Positions 1-11,748 of a DNA stretch of 64,000 nucleotides are shown here, piece by piece. The notes beneath the pieces are model-generated. The model was not told the DNA's origin. It ran no database searches and saw only the letters and a program-made list of their open reading frames with translations. Source of the DNA: an uncultured Blautia sp. (GTDB lineage Bacteria > Bacillota > Clostridia > Lachnospirales > Lachnospiraceae); contig UQMI01000002.1 in NCBI GenBank assembly GCA_900542045.1, positions 72,200-136,199 on the forward strand. Reading direction: 5' to 3'. The position numbers were made by a program, and so were the translations under genes. The stretch's first letter is position 1, and each line of letters starts with the position of its first letter.

Positions 1-280
1 GGAAGATAGGAGGGCAGTTTTAATAAAAAGGTAGCTTGTTTAACAACTCATATGAAAATATTGGATGGAGAGAGTAAGTAAAGGAAAAATAAGATCTTAT
101 CAAAAATTATCTATATAAACTTTCTAAATAATCGAATATCATATTGGAAGATGCATATTCGTTATGAGCAGGCAGGTTGAAGAAGAATAGATTATTATCG
201 CAGATAATAAAATATCGGGTAACTGTTTAGATATATAAGAAGACGTAAAGAGGAAAATCAATTGAATAAAGATGAATTTT

Positions 281-323
281 AAAGCGGCCATCATTTTTGA
301 ATGAAAAAAATGGTGGCCGCTTT
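281..323 (+). terminator. Strong hairpin, probable terminator of a gene upstream of the window
   Basis: The arms AAAGCGGCCATCATTTTT (281-298) and its near-perfect complement (305-323) pair with a single G-U and a six-base loop. The arms end in A/T runs, so the hairpin could terminate transcription in either direction, although the T run after it is short. The remainder of bases 1-448 is AT-rich and I see no convincing gene in it. Confidence 0.6.
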
Positions 324-377
324 CGTGATGTGTGCAGGCGGGATCGAATCGCTCCTTTTTGTTCGGCTGGAAATGTG

Positions 378-407
378 TTGCCGTGAGAGTAGAAAATCCT
401 GTATAAT
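378..407 (+). promoter_or_regulatory. Sigma-A promoter of the pseudouridine synthase gene
   Basis: TTGCCG at 378-383 and a perfect TATAAT at 402-407 are separated by 18 bases. Transcription would start near 414, about 35 bases before the ATG at 449, and a GGAAGGAAAA ribosome binding site lies in between. Confidence 0.7.
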
Positions 408-448
408 AAGGCAGTTGATAAATATGGGTGTGAAAAGGAAGGAAAAAT

Positions 449-1114
449 ATGGAGATTTCATCCTGTATCATATATGAAGATACACAATTACTGGTCTGCC
501 ATAAACCATGTGGTCTGGCAGTTCAAAGTGCAAGAATGGATACCATGGATCTGGAAAGCGCAGTGAAAAATTATCTGGCAGAAAAAAATGCGGCGCAGGT
601 GCCTTATCTTGCTGTGATCCATCGACTGGATCAGCCGGTGGAAGGTCTGGTGATCCTTGCAAAAACTCCAGAAGCGGCAGCGAAGCTGAGCCGTCAGATA
701 ACAGAGGGGAAAATGCAGAAATATTATCTGGCTGCCAGTTCCCATATTCCTGAACAAAAAGAGGCTGTTCTGGAAGATTTCCTTCTGAAAGACAGGAAAA
801 TGAATCTTTCGCGGATCGTGGTGTCAGGGACGCCCAATGGAAAAAAAGCCAGACTGTCGTATCGTGTACTGAAAGAAAAGGATGACCGGGCGATATTTGA
901 AATCAGGCTGTTTACCGGGCGTCATCATCAGATCCGGGTGCAGATGGCGGGGCACGGAATGCCGCTGATGGGTGACAGGAAATACAACAATCTGGAGTGT
1001 ATACAGGAGAACGGAAGTCTTGCGCTGTGCGCATACCGTATCGCATTTTGCCATCCGGTAACAGGGAAGAAGATGGAATTGAAAATAAAACCGGAAAATC
1101 CGCTGCTTCAATGA
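449..1114 (+). CDS. RluA-family RNA pseudouridine synthase
   Basis: This 221-residue protein is a short RluA-family pseudouridine synthase that isomerises uridine in rRNA or tRNA. The catalytic motif HRLDQPVEG is present, with the nucleophilic aspartate at residue 61, and a later GRHHQIRVQ stretch matches the conserved RNA-binding KTGRTHQIRVH region of the family. There is no N-terminal S4 domain, as in the compact RluA subgroup common in Clostridia. The start is supported by GGAAGGAAAAAT just upstream and a promoter at 378-407. The exact target base cannot be read from the sequence. Confidence 0.9.
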   Translation: MEISSCIIYEDTQLLVCHKPCGLAVQSARMDTMDLESAVKNYLAEKNAAQVPYLAVIHRLDQPVEGLVILAKTPEAAAKLSRQITEGKMQKYYLAASSHIPEQKEAVLEDFLLKDRKMNLSRIVVSGTPNGKKARLSYRVLKEKDDRAIFEIRLFTGRHHQIRVQMAGHGMPLMGDRKYNNLECIQENGSLALCAYRIAFCHPVTGKKMELKIKPENPLLQ

Positions 1115-1221
1115 TTTCGGATGAAGGGACCTGTTTGTAAGAAAAGCAGGGAATCTCTGTCTTGCAGGAGAATAAAACCTGCAGAATCCATCATACTAAG
1201 GGAAAGAAAGTGTGGTGGATT

Positions 1222-2253
1222 ATGCAGATTGAGTGGAAAAGACGATTGCAGATCGCGGGAATTGTAATAGGGGTCTATCTGGGGTTTCGATATGTACTGC
1301 CGGTTATGATTCCTTTTTTATTCGGGTGGTTTCTGGCAGCCGTGTTTTACGGACCGGCTCAAAAAGTAGAAAAAAATTTTCATATCCGAAAAACGGTGGT
1401 GGGAAGCTTTATGATCCTTTTGTCAGTTGCAGCTGTTCTGCTTTTGATGGGAATTGGAATGAAAGAGGGACTGCTACAGCTGCAGCGTTTGTTTTCAAAT
1501 TATGAGCAGATGCAGGAACAGGGGATGAGGCTGCTGGATCGGTGCTGTGGATTTTTGGAGGAACATACAGGGATTCTGAAAGAAGACAGCCGGTCTTTTC
1601 TGGTAAGCAGCGCCGCACAGATTCGGGAGGACCTGAGGTCGGGCATTGGAATGGAAACGGTAGGAAAGGCTACAGACTGTGTAAAGGGGCTGATGGGAAT
1701 AATCAGCGGCCTGGTGGTTGCAGTGATTTCCGGGATTTTTATTTTGCGGGATATGGACAAGCTGAAAAGTAAGGCCCGGGAATATTCCATGCTTCGCGGG
1801 TGCCGCCGGGTACTGCGCAGACTGAAAGAAACGGCGGCAGTATATTTTAAGGCTCAGATTTTGATCATGCTGACTATTTCGATTGAATGTACGGTGGGAT
1901 TCTGGCTGTTAAAGAGTCCATATTATCTGCTTCTGGGGCTGGCCCTTGGGCTTTTGGACGCATTGCCTCTGATCGGCACCGGACTTTTTCTGTATCCGGC
2001 TGCAGCTGTGTGTCTGTTTCTGGGCCGGCCGCTGTTGGCAGTAGGCTGCGTGCTACTGGAACTTCTTACCAGCTTTACCAGAGAATTGCTGGAACCAAGG
2101 TTGTTGGGAAAGAAGCTGGGGATTTATCCGGTCGTGGTACTGGCTGCCGTTTATCTGGGGCTGGTGCTCTATGGAGCAGCCGGAGTCATCCTGGGGCCAC
2201 TATCCTTCTTTTTGATGTATGAAATTGGAAAAGAATGGGATGTCTGGGATTAA
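1222..2253 (+). CDS. AI-2E family (PerM-like) transporter
   Basis: The protein has about 343 residues and the alternation of the AI-2E/PerM family: hydrophobic segments near the N-terminus, a hydrophilic central part, then a cluster of membrane helices ending in a conserved region (LALGLLDALPLIGTG, then EPRLLGKKLGIYP). This is the family signature of Gly/Pro-rich helices followed by a conserved cytosolic loop. Family members export small molecules or ions; the substrate here is unknown. I chose ATG 1222, preceded by GGTGG; a TTG at 1162 would add 20 polar residues with no clear ribosome binding site. Confidence 0.85.
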   Translation: MQIEWKRRLQIAGIVIGVYLGFRYVLPVMIPFLFGWFLAAVFYGPAQKVEKNFHIRKTVVGSFMILLSVAAVLLLMGIGMKEGLLQLQRLFSNYEQMQEQGMRLLDRCCGFLEEHTGILKEDSRSFLVSSAAQIREDLRSGIGMETVGKATDCVKGLMGIISGLVVAVISGIFILRDMDKLKSKAREYSMLRGCRRVLRRLKETAAVYFKAQILIMLTISIECTVGFWLLKSPYYLLLGLALGLLDALPLIGTGLFLYPAAAVCLFLGRPLLAVGCVLLELLTSFTRELLEPRLLGKKLGIYPVVVLAAVYLGLVLYGAAGVILGPLSFFLMYEIGKEWDVWD

Positions 2254-2313
2254 AGTCTGTCGAAATCATGAAAAAAATATGAAAAATGTGCTCTATCTCT
2301 GGACGGAACAAGG

Positions 2314-2335
2314 ATTTCGTGTTAATTTCGTGTTA
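2314..2335 (+). repeat. Two perfect tandem copies of an 11-bp direct repeat upstream of the binding lipoprotein
   Basis: ATTTCGTGTTA occurs at 2314-2324 and again at 2325-2335 with no gap. An 11-bp period is one turn of DNA and is typical of sites for OmpR/PhoB-type response regulators. It lies 38 bp before the ATG at 2373, so it probably regulates that gene. Confidence 0.55.
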
Positions 2336-2372
2336 GACGATTGTAAAGTTTCAGAAAGGACAGGAAGTAACC

Positions 2373-3455
2373 ATGAGAAATAAAAGGATTGCAGAACTGC
2401 TTCTGGGTATATTGATTTTCGGTGTACTGATCTTTGGATGCAGCAAAGCCCAGGAAGTGCCTGCAAACAGCCATAAAGCAGAGGCAGAAGAGGCGGAAGA
2501 AGAAGCTCTTGCAGAGATGATTGACACAGATGTTCCCATTGAGAAAGGCACCAGGATTGCTGTAGTGGCAAAGTCAACTGTTGGCGAGTTCTGGGATAAC
2601 ATAAAGCAGGGAATGGAAGATGCCGTATCCGGGTTGAATGAAGCCTACGGCCTGGAAGGTGATGATAAAATTACCATGACTTTTGAAGGGCCGGACAACG
2701 AAGGAGATCTGACGGATCTGATTAACACGGTGGATGCAGTGCTGGCTGAGAATCCAACAGTCTTGTGTCTGGCTTCCGGAGATGAGGATGCGGGACAGGC
2801 TCAGCTGGAAACGGCACGTGACAATGGGATTCCTGTAATATTGTTTGATTCGCTTGTCGAAGTAGACGATGATACCCTGTATGCGGCATATTGCGGAAGC
2901 GACAACAGGGAAATGGGAAGGGACGCCGCCGGGAAACTGACAGAGGCGATGAATGGAGCCGGCAAGGTGGCGGTGATTTCTCATTGGAAGAATGATCGTA
3001 CAAGTATTGAACGGACTGCCGGGTTTAAGGAGGCGCTGGCGGATGAAGCACCTCAGGTGGAACTGGCAGCTGAACTGGTCATGGAGGAAGACAGGGATTT
3101 ATCAGAGCAGGTAGCCGAGCTTTTGGAGGAAGTTCCGGATCTGAACGGAATTTATTGTACCAATGGAGATGCTGCCGAGGCGGTTTTGGATGCATTGAAG
3201 GATACAGAAGAACATGGAATCCAGGTAGTGGGAACCGATGGCACTTCTCGCCAGATTGATGCCATCGAAGCCGGTGAAGAACTGGGAGCAGTTTCGCAGG
3301 ACCCTTATCAGATGGGATTTCAGACGATCTGTACTGCAGTCAGGGCAGCTGGAGAGCCACAATCGCTGACGGAGAAAAATATTTATATTGATCATGCCTG
3401 GCTGGATGCCGGTAATCTGGAAGAAGAGGGAAGCACATCTTACATATACGGATAA
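2373..3455 (+). CDS. Sugar-type periplasmic-binding lipoprotein (RbsB-like fold)
   Basis: This 360-residue protein begins with a lipoprotein signal peptide ending at LIFGC (cysteine at residue 23), then an acidic linker, then a type I periplasmic-binding domain of the ribose/galactose class. Segments such as RIAVVAKSTVGEFWDNI and the later GVDGT-like VVGTDGTSRQIDAI are typical of that class. Its ABC partners (ATPase, permease) are absent next to it: it is followed by a terminator and the V-ATPase operon. It may therefore serve a distant transporter or act as a ligand sensor for a histidine kinase. The ligand is unknown. Confidence 0.85.
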   Translation: MRNKRIAELLLGILIFGVLIFGCSKAQEVPANSHKAEAEEAEEEALAEMIDTDVPIEKGTRIAVVAKSTVGEFWDNIKQGMEDAVSGLNEAYGLEGDDKITMTFEGPDNEGDLTDLINTVDAVLAENPTVLCLASGDEDAGQAQLETARDNGIPVILFDSLVEVDDDTLYAAYCGSDNREMGRDAAGKLTEAMNGAGKVAVISHWKNDRTSIERTAGFKEALADEAPQVELAAELVMEEDRDLSEQVAELLEEVPDLNGIYCTNGDAAEAVLDALKDTEEHGIQVVGTDGTSRQIDAIEAGEELGAVSQDPYQMGFQTICTAVRAAGEPQSLTEKNIYIDHAWLDAGNLEEEGSTSYIYG

Positions 3456-3505
3456 GAGACGTTCTCTTTGCGGAACACAACATAATATAAAAAGAATCGG
3501 GATAG

Positions 3506-3547
3506 AATAAGGCAGAGGACTGCAGTGCAGTTCGCTGCCTTATTTTT
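3506..3547 (+). terminator. Rho-independent terminator after the binding lipoprotein
   Basis: AATAAGGCAG (3506-3515) pairs with CTGCCTTATT (3535-3544), an inner ACTGCAGTGCAGT stretch extends the hairpin, and a T run follows. It separates the lipoprotein gene from the V-ATPase operon. Confidence 0.75.
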
Positions 3548-3685
3548 CTGAAACCGTAACGGAATAAATATAGTCAAATTTTGTGAAAAAAATACTGAGA
3601 AAAATGAAACAAATAAAATATATATAAGTAAATATTGTGCGAAACGACAAAATTTATTCAGATTATTCGTCAAAACAACTTTAAT

Positions 3686-3718
3686 TTGTTTGCATTTTAA
3701 CAAAGAGTATGGTAAGAT
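3686..3718 (+). promoter_or_regulatory. V-ATPase operon promoter overlapped by a Rex-like inverted repeat
   Basis: TTTGCA (3689-3694) and TAAGAT (3713-3718) are 18 bases apart and form a plausible sigma-A promoter about 30 bases before the first gene. The 18-mer at 3686-3703 reads TTGTTTG-CATT-TTAACAA, which fits 12 of the 14 fixed positions of the clostridial Rex operator TTGTTAA-N4-TTAACAA and covers the -35 element. The promoter is moderately certain; the Rex assignment is an inference. Confidence 0.5.
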
Positions 3719-3747
3719 TGCACTATATAAAAAAAGGTGGTGAACAA

Positions 3748-4056
3748 ATGGTACAGGAAACGATTCAGGCGGTAAAAGACGCGGAAAGCAAGGCAGAAAC
3801 AATTCTGCAGGAAGCATCCAGACAGGCAGAAGCCGTATTGGAGAAGGCTGAAAACGAGGCAGAAGCGTGGAAAGAAGAACAGATTAAAGCCGCCAGAGAA
3901 AAAGCTGATGCCGATTTGACTGAAGCGAGAACCAGTGCGGACCAGGAGATGGAGCGGCTGGTAAAGGAAGCAGACAAAGAGATTGCAGCTTTGAAGGAAT
4001 TAGCAGCAACAAAGGAATCCCAGGCCATTGAGGCGGTGATTTCCCAGTTGTACTAA
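3748..4056 (+). CDS. V-type ATPase subunit H/G (peripheral stalk)
   Basis: The 102-residue product is almost entirely charged coiled coil with the alanine/glutamate/lysine heptads of AhaH/NtpF-type stalk subunits. In the family it forms a right-handed coiled coil with subunit E and links the cytosolic A3B3 head to subunit I in the membrane. The ATG at 3748 follows the ribosome binding site GGTGGTG; an in-frame upstream extension to 3709 overlaps the promoter and is rejected. It is the first gene of the operon, in the position where clostridial V-ATPase operons usually carry this subunit. Confidence 0.85.
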   Translation: MVQETIQAVKDAESKAETILQEASRQAEAVLEKAENEAEAWKEEQIKAAREKADADLTEARTSADQEMERLVKEADKEIAALKELAATKESQAIEAVISQLY

Positions 4057-4097
4057 TTCCTCATTTTTCCAGTAAAAAGTAAAGGGGGTATGTGAGT

Positions 4098-6586
<2,489 letters not shown>

Positions 6587-6657
6587 GACGTCCGGGAAAG
6601 CAGTCGGAACAATGCAGAATGTATAATGGAACAAAAAATTAAGGAGTTTGGAAGAGA

Positions 6658-7251
6658 ATGACTGGATTAGATAAAATTGTTAGCCAGATTCTGGAAGAAG
6701 CAAATAACTCCGCCAGCGCTAAGCTGGAAAAAGCCCGGGCAGAGGCTGAAGAAATCATGAACACTGCCAGGGCAGAAGCTGAGAAAGAAGCGGAAGAAAT
6801 TTTACAAAAGGCAAAAACAGACATGGAAAACTATGCGGAACGGACAAAATCTGCTGCGGATCTGAGAAGAAGAACTGCGATCCTTGCGGCTAAGCAGGAA
6901 ATGATCTCTCAGGTGCTGGACAAAGCGTACCAGAAGTTCTGTTCCATGGATGAAGAGACCTATTTCGCCACTCTGCTGGATATATTGAAGAAATTCGTCA
7001 TGGAAGATAACGGCGTGATTTTCTTTTCGGAAGAAGACAGGGCAAAGCTGCCGGATGATTATGAAGAGAAAATCGAGGCTATTGCAGCGGAGAAAGGCGG
7101 TACGCTGACCGTATCCCAAGAGAACAGGAACATTGAAAGAGGTTTTGTTCTGGCATACGGCGGTATCGAGGAAAACTGCTCTTTCCGGGCGTTATTTGAT
7201 TCCAGAAAGGATGATCTGCAGGATAAGGTACAGGCGGTACTTTTTATGTAA
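6658..7251 (+). CDS. V-type ATPase subunit E (peripheral stalk)
   Basis: The 197-residue protein has an N-terminal charged helix of about 100 residues (ASAKLEKARAEAEEIM and similar heptads) and a compact C-terminal domain ending in ENCSFRALFDSRKDDLQDKV, the pattern of V-type subunit E. It pairs with the H/G subunit to make the stator stalk and caps the B subunit. It sits in the usual place between K and C, with GGAG upstream of its ATG. Confidence 0.93.
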   Translation: MTGLDKIVSQILEEANNSASAKLEKARAEAEEIMNTARAEAEKEAEEILQKAKTDMENYAERTKSAADLRRRTAILAAKQEMISQVLDKAYQKFCSMDEETYFATLLDILKKFVMEDNGVIFFSEEDRAKLPDDYEEKIEAIAAEKGGTLTVSQENRNIERGFVLAYGGIEENCSFRALFDSRKDDLQDKVQAVLFM

Positions 7252-7284
7252 CAGCGTGACCCGCAGACAAGGAGGTATTATTTT

Positions 7285-8256
7285 ATGTCAGACACACAAT
7301 ACACCTATGCGGTTGCGCGAATCAGAGCCATGGAGGTGTCTCTGTTTTCTCAGGCGGTCATTGACCAGCTGATGGCCTGCCGGACGGAACAGCAATGTCT
7401 GCAGTTCCTGACGGAGAGAGGCTGGGGAGATTCGGATACACCCATGAACGCAGAAGCAATCCTCTCCAGAGAAAAGGAAAAGATCTGGGAGCTGATGCGG
7501 GAACTGGTGAAGGATATGTCTGTTTTCGATGTGCTCAGCTATCCGGATTTATTTCATAATCTGAAAGCTGCCATCAAAGAGGTGGCCACTGACGGGAAAA
7601 ATCCCCATATTTTCTATCACGACTGCTCCATAGACGGGGAGACTATGATGGAGATTGTAAAAAACAAGGATTATTCCCGGTTACCGGATTTTATGGCGGA
7701 TGTGGCCAGGGAAGCTTATGAGACCTTTCTTCATACCAGGGACGGACAGCTATGCGATGTGATGATCGACAAAGCGACTCTGGAGGCCATTTATCAGGCC
7801 GGAAAAAGGTCCAGAGATCAGATTATCCGTCAGTATGCGGAATCTACCGTTGCAGTTGCGGATATCAAGATTGCAGTGCGTTCGCAGAAAACCGCAAAGT
7901 CATTGGAATTTATGAAAAAGGCAATGGCAAAATGCGACAGTCTGGATATTGATGTGCTGGCCCGTGAGGCCATGGTCGGAGAGGAAGCCATTAAAGATTA
8001 TCTGATGGGGACCTCTTATGCCGGAGGCGCAGAGGCTTTGGCAGAGTCTCCCTCGGCATTTGAAAGATGGTGTGACAACCGTATTATCGAGACCATACGT
8101 CCCCAGCTGTACAATTCATTTTCCGTTGGCCCCCTGGTGGCTTATGTGATTGCCAGGGAAAATGAGATAAAAACGGTTCGAATCATTCTTTCGGCAAAGC
8201 AGAATGATCTGTCGGAAGAATTCATCCGGGAAAGGATAAGGGAGATGTATGTATAA
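7285..8256 (+). CDS. V-type ATPase subunit C (d-type, rotor cap)
   Basis: At 323 residues this matches the V-ATPase subunit C/d family (AhaC/NtpC), a mostly helical funnel that connects the central stalk (D, F) to the K ring. Features seen are the N-terminal YTYAVARIRAMEVSLFS and the C-terminal GPLVAYVIARENEIKTVRI, both typical of the family. AAGGAGG precedes the ATG. The end overlaps the start of subunit F by eight bases, which indicates translational coupling. Confidence 0.93.
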   Translation: MSDTQYTYAVARIRAMEVSLFSQAVIDQLMACRTEQQCLQFLTERGWGDSDTPMNAEAILSREKEKIWELMRELVKDMSVFDVLSYPDLFHNLKAAIKEVATDGKNPHIFYHDCSIDGETMMEIVKNKDYSRLPDFMADVAREAYETFLHTRDGQLCDVMIDKATLEAIYQAGKRSRDQIIRQYAESTVAVADIKIAVRSQKTAKSLEFMKKAMAKCDSLDIDVLAREAMVGEEAIKDYLMGTSYAGGAEALAESPSAFERWCDNRIIETIRPQLYNSFSVGPLVAYVIARENEIKTVRIILSAKQNDLSEEFIRERIREMYV

Positions 8257-8569
8257 GATTGCAGTGATCGGCGATTATGACAGCATTTACGGGTTCGCTG
8301 CACTGGGTCTGGATATCTTTCCCGTGTCAGAACCAGAAGAGGCGAAATCGAAATTTCAGCAGCTTGCCGGAGGCACCTATGCGGTGATTTATATCACAGA
8401 GGCCCTGGCAGCGCAGTTAGAACAGGAGATAGAGAAATATCGTGAGGAGATCCTGCCTGCCATTATTCAGATCCCAGGCGTGTCCGGCAATACGGGAGCC
8501 GGTATTCTGGAAGTGAAGAAGTCGGTGGAAAAAGCAGTAGGCTCCGATATTCTCTTCGGAGACGAATAA
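8249..8569 (+). CDS. V-type ATPase subunit F (central stalk)
   Basis: The 106-residue protein starts KIAVIGDYDSIYGFAALG and contains a small alpha/beta domain followed by a C-terminal helix, as in the central-stalk subunit F (NtpG/AhaF). In the family it binds subunit D and modulates ATP hydrolysis. It overlaps the C subunit by eight bases and is followed by subunit A after 21 bases, so the stoichiometric core genes are packed together. Confidence 0.93.
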   Translation: MYKIAVIGDYDSIYGFAALGLDIFPVSEPEEAKSKFQQLAGGTYAVIYITEALAAQLEQEIEKYREEILPAIIQIPGVSGNTGAGILEVKKSVEKAVGSDILFGDE

Positions 8570-8590
8570 GAAAGTGGGTGATTTGTTCAA

Positions 8591-10360
8591 ATGAGCAAAG
8601 GAACGATAAAGAAAGTGGCCGGACCGCTGGTTATCGCAGAAGGAATGAGAGACGCCAACATGTATGACGTGGTGCGTGTAAGTTCTCAGCGACTGATCGG
8701 CGAGATCATCGAAATGCACGGTGATGAGGCTTCCATCCAGGTATATGAGGAGACCTCCGGCCTGGGACCGGGTGAACCGGTGGAATCCATGGAAGTACCC
8801 CTGTCCGTGGAACTGGGACCTGGTCTGATCGCCAGTATCTATGATGGTATCCAGAGACCGCTGGACGATATTATGAAGATCACAGGAAGCAACAATCTGA
8901 AACGTGGTGTGGAAGTGCCCGCGTTGAAGAGAGACAGAAAATGGAATTTTGTTCCTGTGGCAAAAGCAGGGGATTCTGTGGAAGGCGGAGATGTACTGGG
9001 AACAGTGCAGGAAACCATAGTAGTAGAACAGAAGATCATGGTTCCGCCGGGAATGAAAGGTACGGTAAAAGAGATCAAAGCCGGTGAATTTACGGTGGAA
9101 GACGTGGTGGCTGTGCTGACAACAGAAGACGGCGATAAGGAGCTGACCATGATGCAGAAATGGCCGGTCCGCAAAGGCCGTCCTTACAAGAAGAAACTGG
9201 CGCCGAAAGTTCCTCTGGTAACCGGACAGCGTGTTATTGATACCATGTTCCCCATTGCCAAGGGCGGTGTGGCTGCAGTGCCGGGTCCTTTCGGAAGCGG
9301 CAAGACCGTGATCCAGCACCAGCTGGCAAAATGGGCAGAGGCAGATATCGTGGTGTATATCGGCTGCGGCGAGCGTGGAAATGAGATGACAGATGTTCTG
9401 AATGAATTCCCGGAACTGAAGGACCCAAAGACCGGCCAGTCTCTGATGGAGCGTACGGTTTTGATCGCAAATACATCGGATATGCCTGTGGCAGCCCGTG
9501 AGGCTTCCATTTACACAGGAATCACTATTGCAGAATATTTCCGTGATATGGGGTATTCTGTGGCCCTGATGGCAGACTCCACCTCCCGTTGGGCAGAAGC
9601 TCTTCGAGAAATGTCCGGACGTCTGGAAGAGATGCCTGGTGAGGAAGGATACCCGGCTTATCTGGGATCCCGTCTGGCACAGTTCTATGAGCGTGCAGGA
9701 CATGTGGTCTGCAATGGCGCGGACGGAAGAGAAGGTGCCCTGACTGCTATTGGCGCCGTATCTCCTCCAGGAGGTGATATTTCCGAGCCGGTATCCCAGG
9801 CAACTCTGCGTATCGTAAAGGTATTCTGGGGCCTGGATTCCAACCTGGCTTACAAGCGTCATTTCCCGGCTATTAACTGGCTGACCAGTTATTCTCTGTA
9901 TCTGGATGATGTGGGACCCTGGTTTAATCAGGAAGTGGCAGAGGACTGGATGGCTCTTCGCCAGAAGATGATGTCCCTGCTCCAGGAAGAAGCAGAACTG
10001 GACGAGATTGTAAAGATGGTAGGTATGGATGCTCTGTCTCCAGGCGACCGTCTGAAAATGGAAGCAGCCCGCTCAATCCGTGAGGACTTCCTGCATCAGA
10101 ACTCCTTCCATGAGATCGATACCTATACTTCTCTGGAGAAGCAGCATTACATGATGAAACTGGTGCTGGCCTTCTATGAGGAATCCGTGGAAGCGCTGAA
10201 TAAGGGCGTAAATATTAACTCGCTGGTAAAAATGAGTGTCCGTGAACGGATCGGACGTTATAAATATACCCACGAAGACAAGCTTCGTGAAGAATATGAG
10301 GATGTAAACAAAGATCTGGCGGCGGAAATTGCCGGGCTGATCGGAAAGGAGGACCTGTAA
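8591..10360 (+). CDS. V-type ATPase catalytic subunit A
   Basis: The 589-residue catalytic subunit contains the P-loop GPFGSGKT (residues 232-239), the GERGNEM stretch with the catalytic glutamate, and the non-homologous region of about 90 residues (near 110-200) that distinguishes V-type A subunits from F-type beta. Three copies alternate with B to form the head that hydrolyses or makes ATP. Motifs and length are intact. The next gene begins after one base, so A and B are made together. Confidence 0.98.
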   Translation: MSKGTIKKVAGPLVIAEGMRDANMYDVVRVSSQRLIGEIIEMHGDEASIQVYEETSGLGPGEPVESMEVPLSVELGPGLIASIYDGIQRPLDDIMKITGSNNLKRGVEVPALKRDRKWNFVPVAKAGDSVEGGDVLGTVQETIVVEQKIMVPPGMKGTVKEIKAGEFTVEDVVAVLTTEDGDKELTMMQKWPVRKGRPYKKKLAPKVPLVTGQRVIDTMFPIAKGGVAAVPGPFGSGKTVIQHQLAKWAEADIVVYIGCGERGNEMTDVLNEFPELKDPKTGQSLMERTVLIANTSDMPVAAREASIYTGITIAEYFRDMGYSVALMADSTSRWAEALREMSGRLEEMPGEEGYPAYLGSRLAQFYERAGHVVCNGADGREGALTAIGAVSPPGGDISEPVSQATLRIVKVFWGLDSNLAYKRHFPAINWLTSYSLYLDDVGPWFNQEVAEDWMALRQKMMSLLQEEAELDEIVKMVGMDALSPGDRLKMEAARSIREDFLHQNSFHEIDTYTSLEKQHYMMKLVLAFYEESVEALNKGVNINSLVKMSVRERIGRYKYTHEDKLREEYEDVNKDLAAEIAGLIGKEDL

Positions 10361-10361
10361 A

Positions 10362-11732
10362 ATGCCAAAAGAGTATAGAACCATACAGGAAGTTGCCGGT
10401 CCTTTGATGCTGGTACAGGGAGTGGAAAATGTTTCCTACGATGAGCTGGGTGAAATTGAGCTGGCAAGCGGGGAAACCAGACGGTGCAAGGTGCTGGAGA
10501 TCAACGGAAGCAATGCTCTGGTGCAGCTGTTTGAGGATTCCACCGGTATTAACCTTTCCAACAGTAAGGTGCGTTTCCTTGGACGCAGCATGGAGTTGGG
10601 CGTATCAGAAGATATGCTGGGCCGTGTATTTGACGGTCTGGGCCGCCCCATTGACGATGGACCGGAGATCCTTCCCGACGAAAGACGGGATGTGAACGGC
10701 CTGCCCATGAATCCTGCTGCCAGAAGCTATCCGGAAGAGTTTATCCAGACAGGTATTTCTGCCATTGACGGTCTGAATACCCTGGTACGAGGACAGAAGC
10801 TGCCGATCTTTTCCGCATCCGGTCTGCCCCATGCACAGCTGGCAGCGCAGATTGCCAGACAGGCAAAGGTACGCGGAACTTCAGAACCCTTCGCAGTAGT
10901 ATTTGCTGCCATGGGTATCACCTTTGAGGAATCCAACTTTTTCATTGAGTCCTTTAAGGAAACAGGTGCCATTGACCGTACGGTCCTGTTCATCAACCTG
11001 GCCAATGACCCGGCTGTAGAACGTATCGCAACGCCGAAGATGGCTCTGACAGCCGCTGAATATCTGGCTTTTGAGAAAAACATGCACGTTCTGGTAATCC
11101 TTACGGATATTACCAACTACGCAGATGCGCTTCGTGAAGTATCGGCTGCCCGTAAAGAGGTTCCGGGACGCCGTGGATATCCGGGATACATGTACACTGA
11201 CCTGGCAACGATCTATGAGCGTGCCGGACGGCAGAAGGGCAGAAACGGAAGTATCACCATGATCCCGATCCTGACCATGCCGGAAGAAGATAAGACCCAT
11301 CCGATCCCTGACCTGACAGGGTACATTACTGAAGGACAGATCATCCTGAGCCGTGAGCTGTACCGGAAAGGCGTAACACCGCCTATCGATGTACTGCCGT
11401 CTCTTTCCCGTCTGAAAGACAAGGGAATCGGTGAAGGAAAGACACGTGCCGACCACTCCAATACCATGAACCAGCTCTTTGCAGCTTATGCGCGAGGCAA
11501 GGAAGCAAAAGAGCTGATGGTGATCCTGGGTGAAGCGGCTCTGTCTGATGTGGACCTGATCTACGCCAGGTTTGCTGATGCGTTTGAGAAAGAGTACGTA
11601 TCCCAGGGCTATGATGCGAACCGGGATATTGAGGAGACTCTGGAGATCGGCTGGAAGCTGCTCTCCATCCTGCCCAGAAGCGAGCTGAAACGTATTGATG
11701 ACAAGTTCCTGGATCAGTATTACGGAAAATAG
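10362..11732 (+). CDS. V-type ATPase regulatory subunit B
   Basis: The 456-residue non-catalytic nucleotide-binding subunit shows the typical [16 protein letters not shown] region and [18 protein letters not shown] in place of a working P-loop. The segment [20 protein letters not shown] (part of the arginine-containing interface) is intact. B alternates with A in the hexameric head. AGGAGG lies 13-18 bases upstream within the end of subunit A. Confidence 0.98.
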   Translation: MPKEYRTIQEVAGPLMLVQGVENVSYDELGEIELASGETRRCKVLEINGSNALVQLFEDSTGINLSNSKVRFLGRSMELGVSEDMLGRVFDGLGRPIDDGPEILPDERRDVNGLPMNPAARSYPEEFIQTGISAIDGLNTLVRGQKLPIFSASGLPHAQLAAQIARQAKVRGTSEPFAVVFAAMGITFEESNFFIESFKETGAIDRTVLFINLANDPAVERIATPKMALTAAEYLAFEKNMHVLVILTDITNYADALREVSAARKEVPGRRGYPGYMYTDLATIYERAGRQKGRNGSITMIPILTMPEEDKTHPIPDLTGYITEGQIILSRELYRKGVTPPIDVLPSLSRLKDKGIGEGKTRADHSNTMNQLFAAYARGKEAKELMVILGEAALSDVDLIYARFADAFEKEYVSQGYDANRDIEETLEIGWKLLSILPRSELKRIDDKFLDQYYGK

Positions 11733-11748
11733 GAGGGAGTGGTAATTC

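Noticed and set aside
139..471. 110-residue minus-strand open frame near the left edge
   Set aside because: It runs through a terminator hairpin and the promoter of the next gene, has no ribosome binding site and no recognisable pattern.
8417..9862. 481-residue minus-strand open frame
   Set aside because: It is antisense to the V-ATPase subunit A gene; His/Ser/Cys-rich composition is typical of shadow frames.
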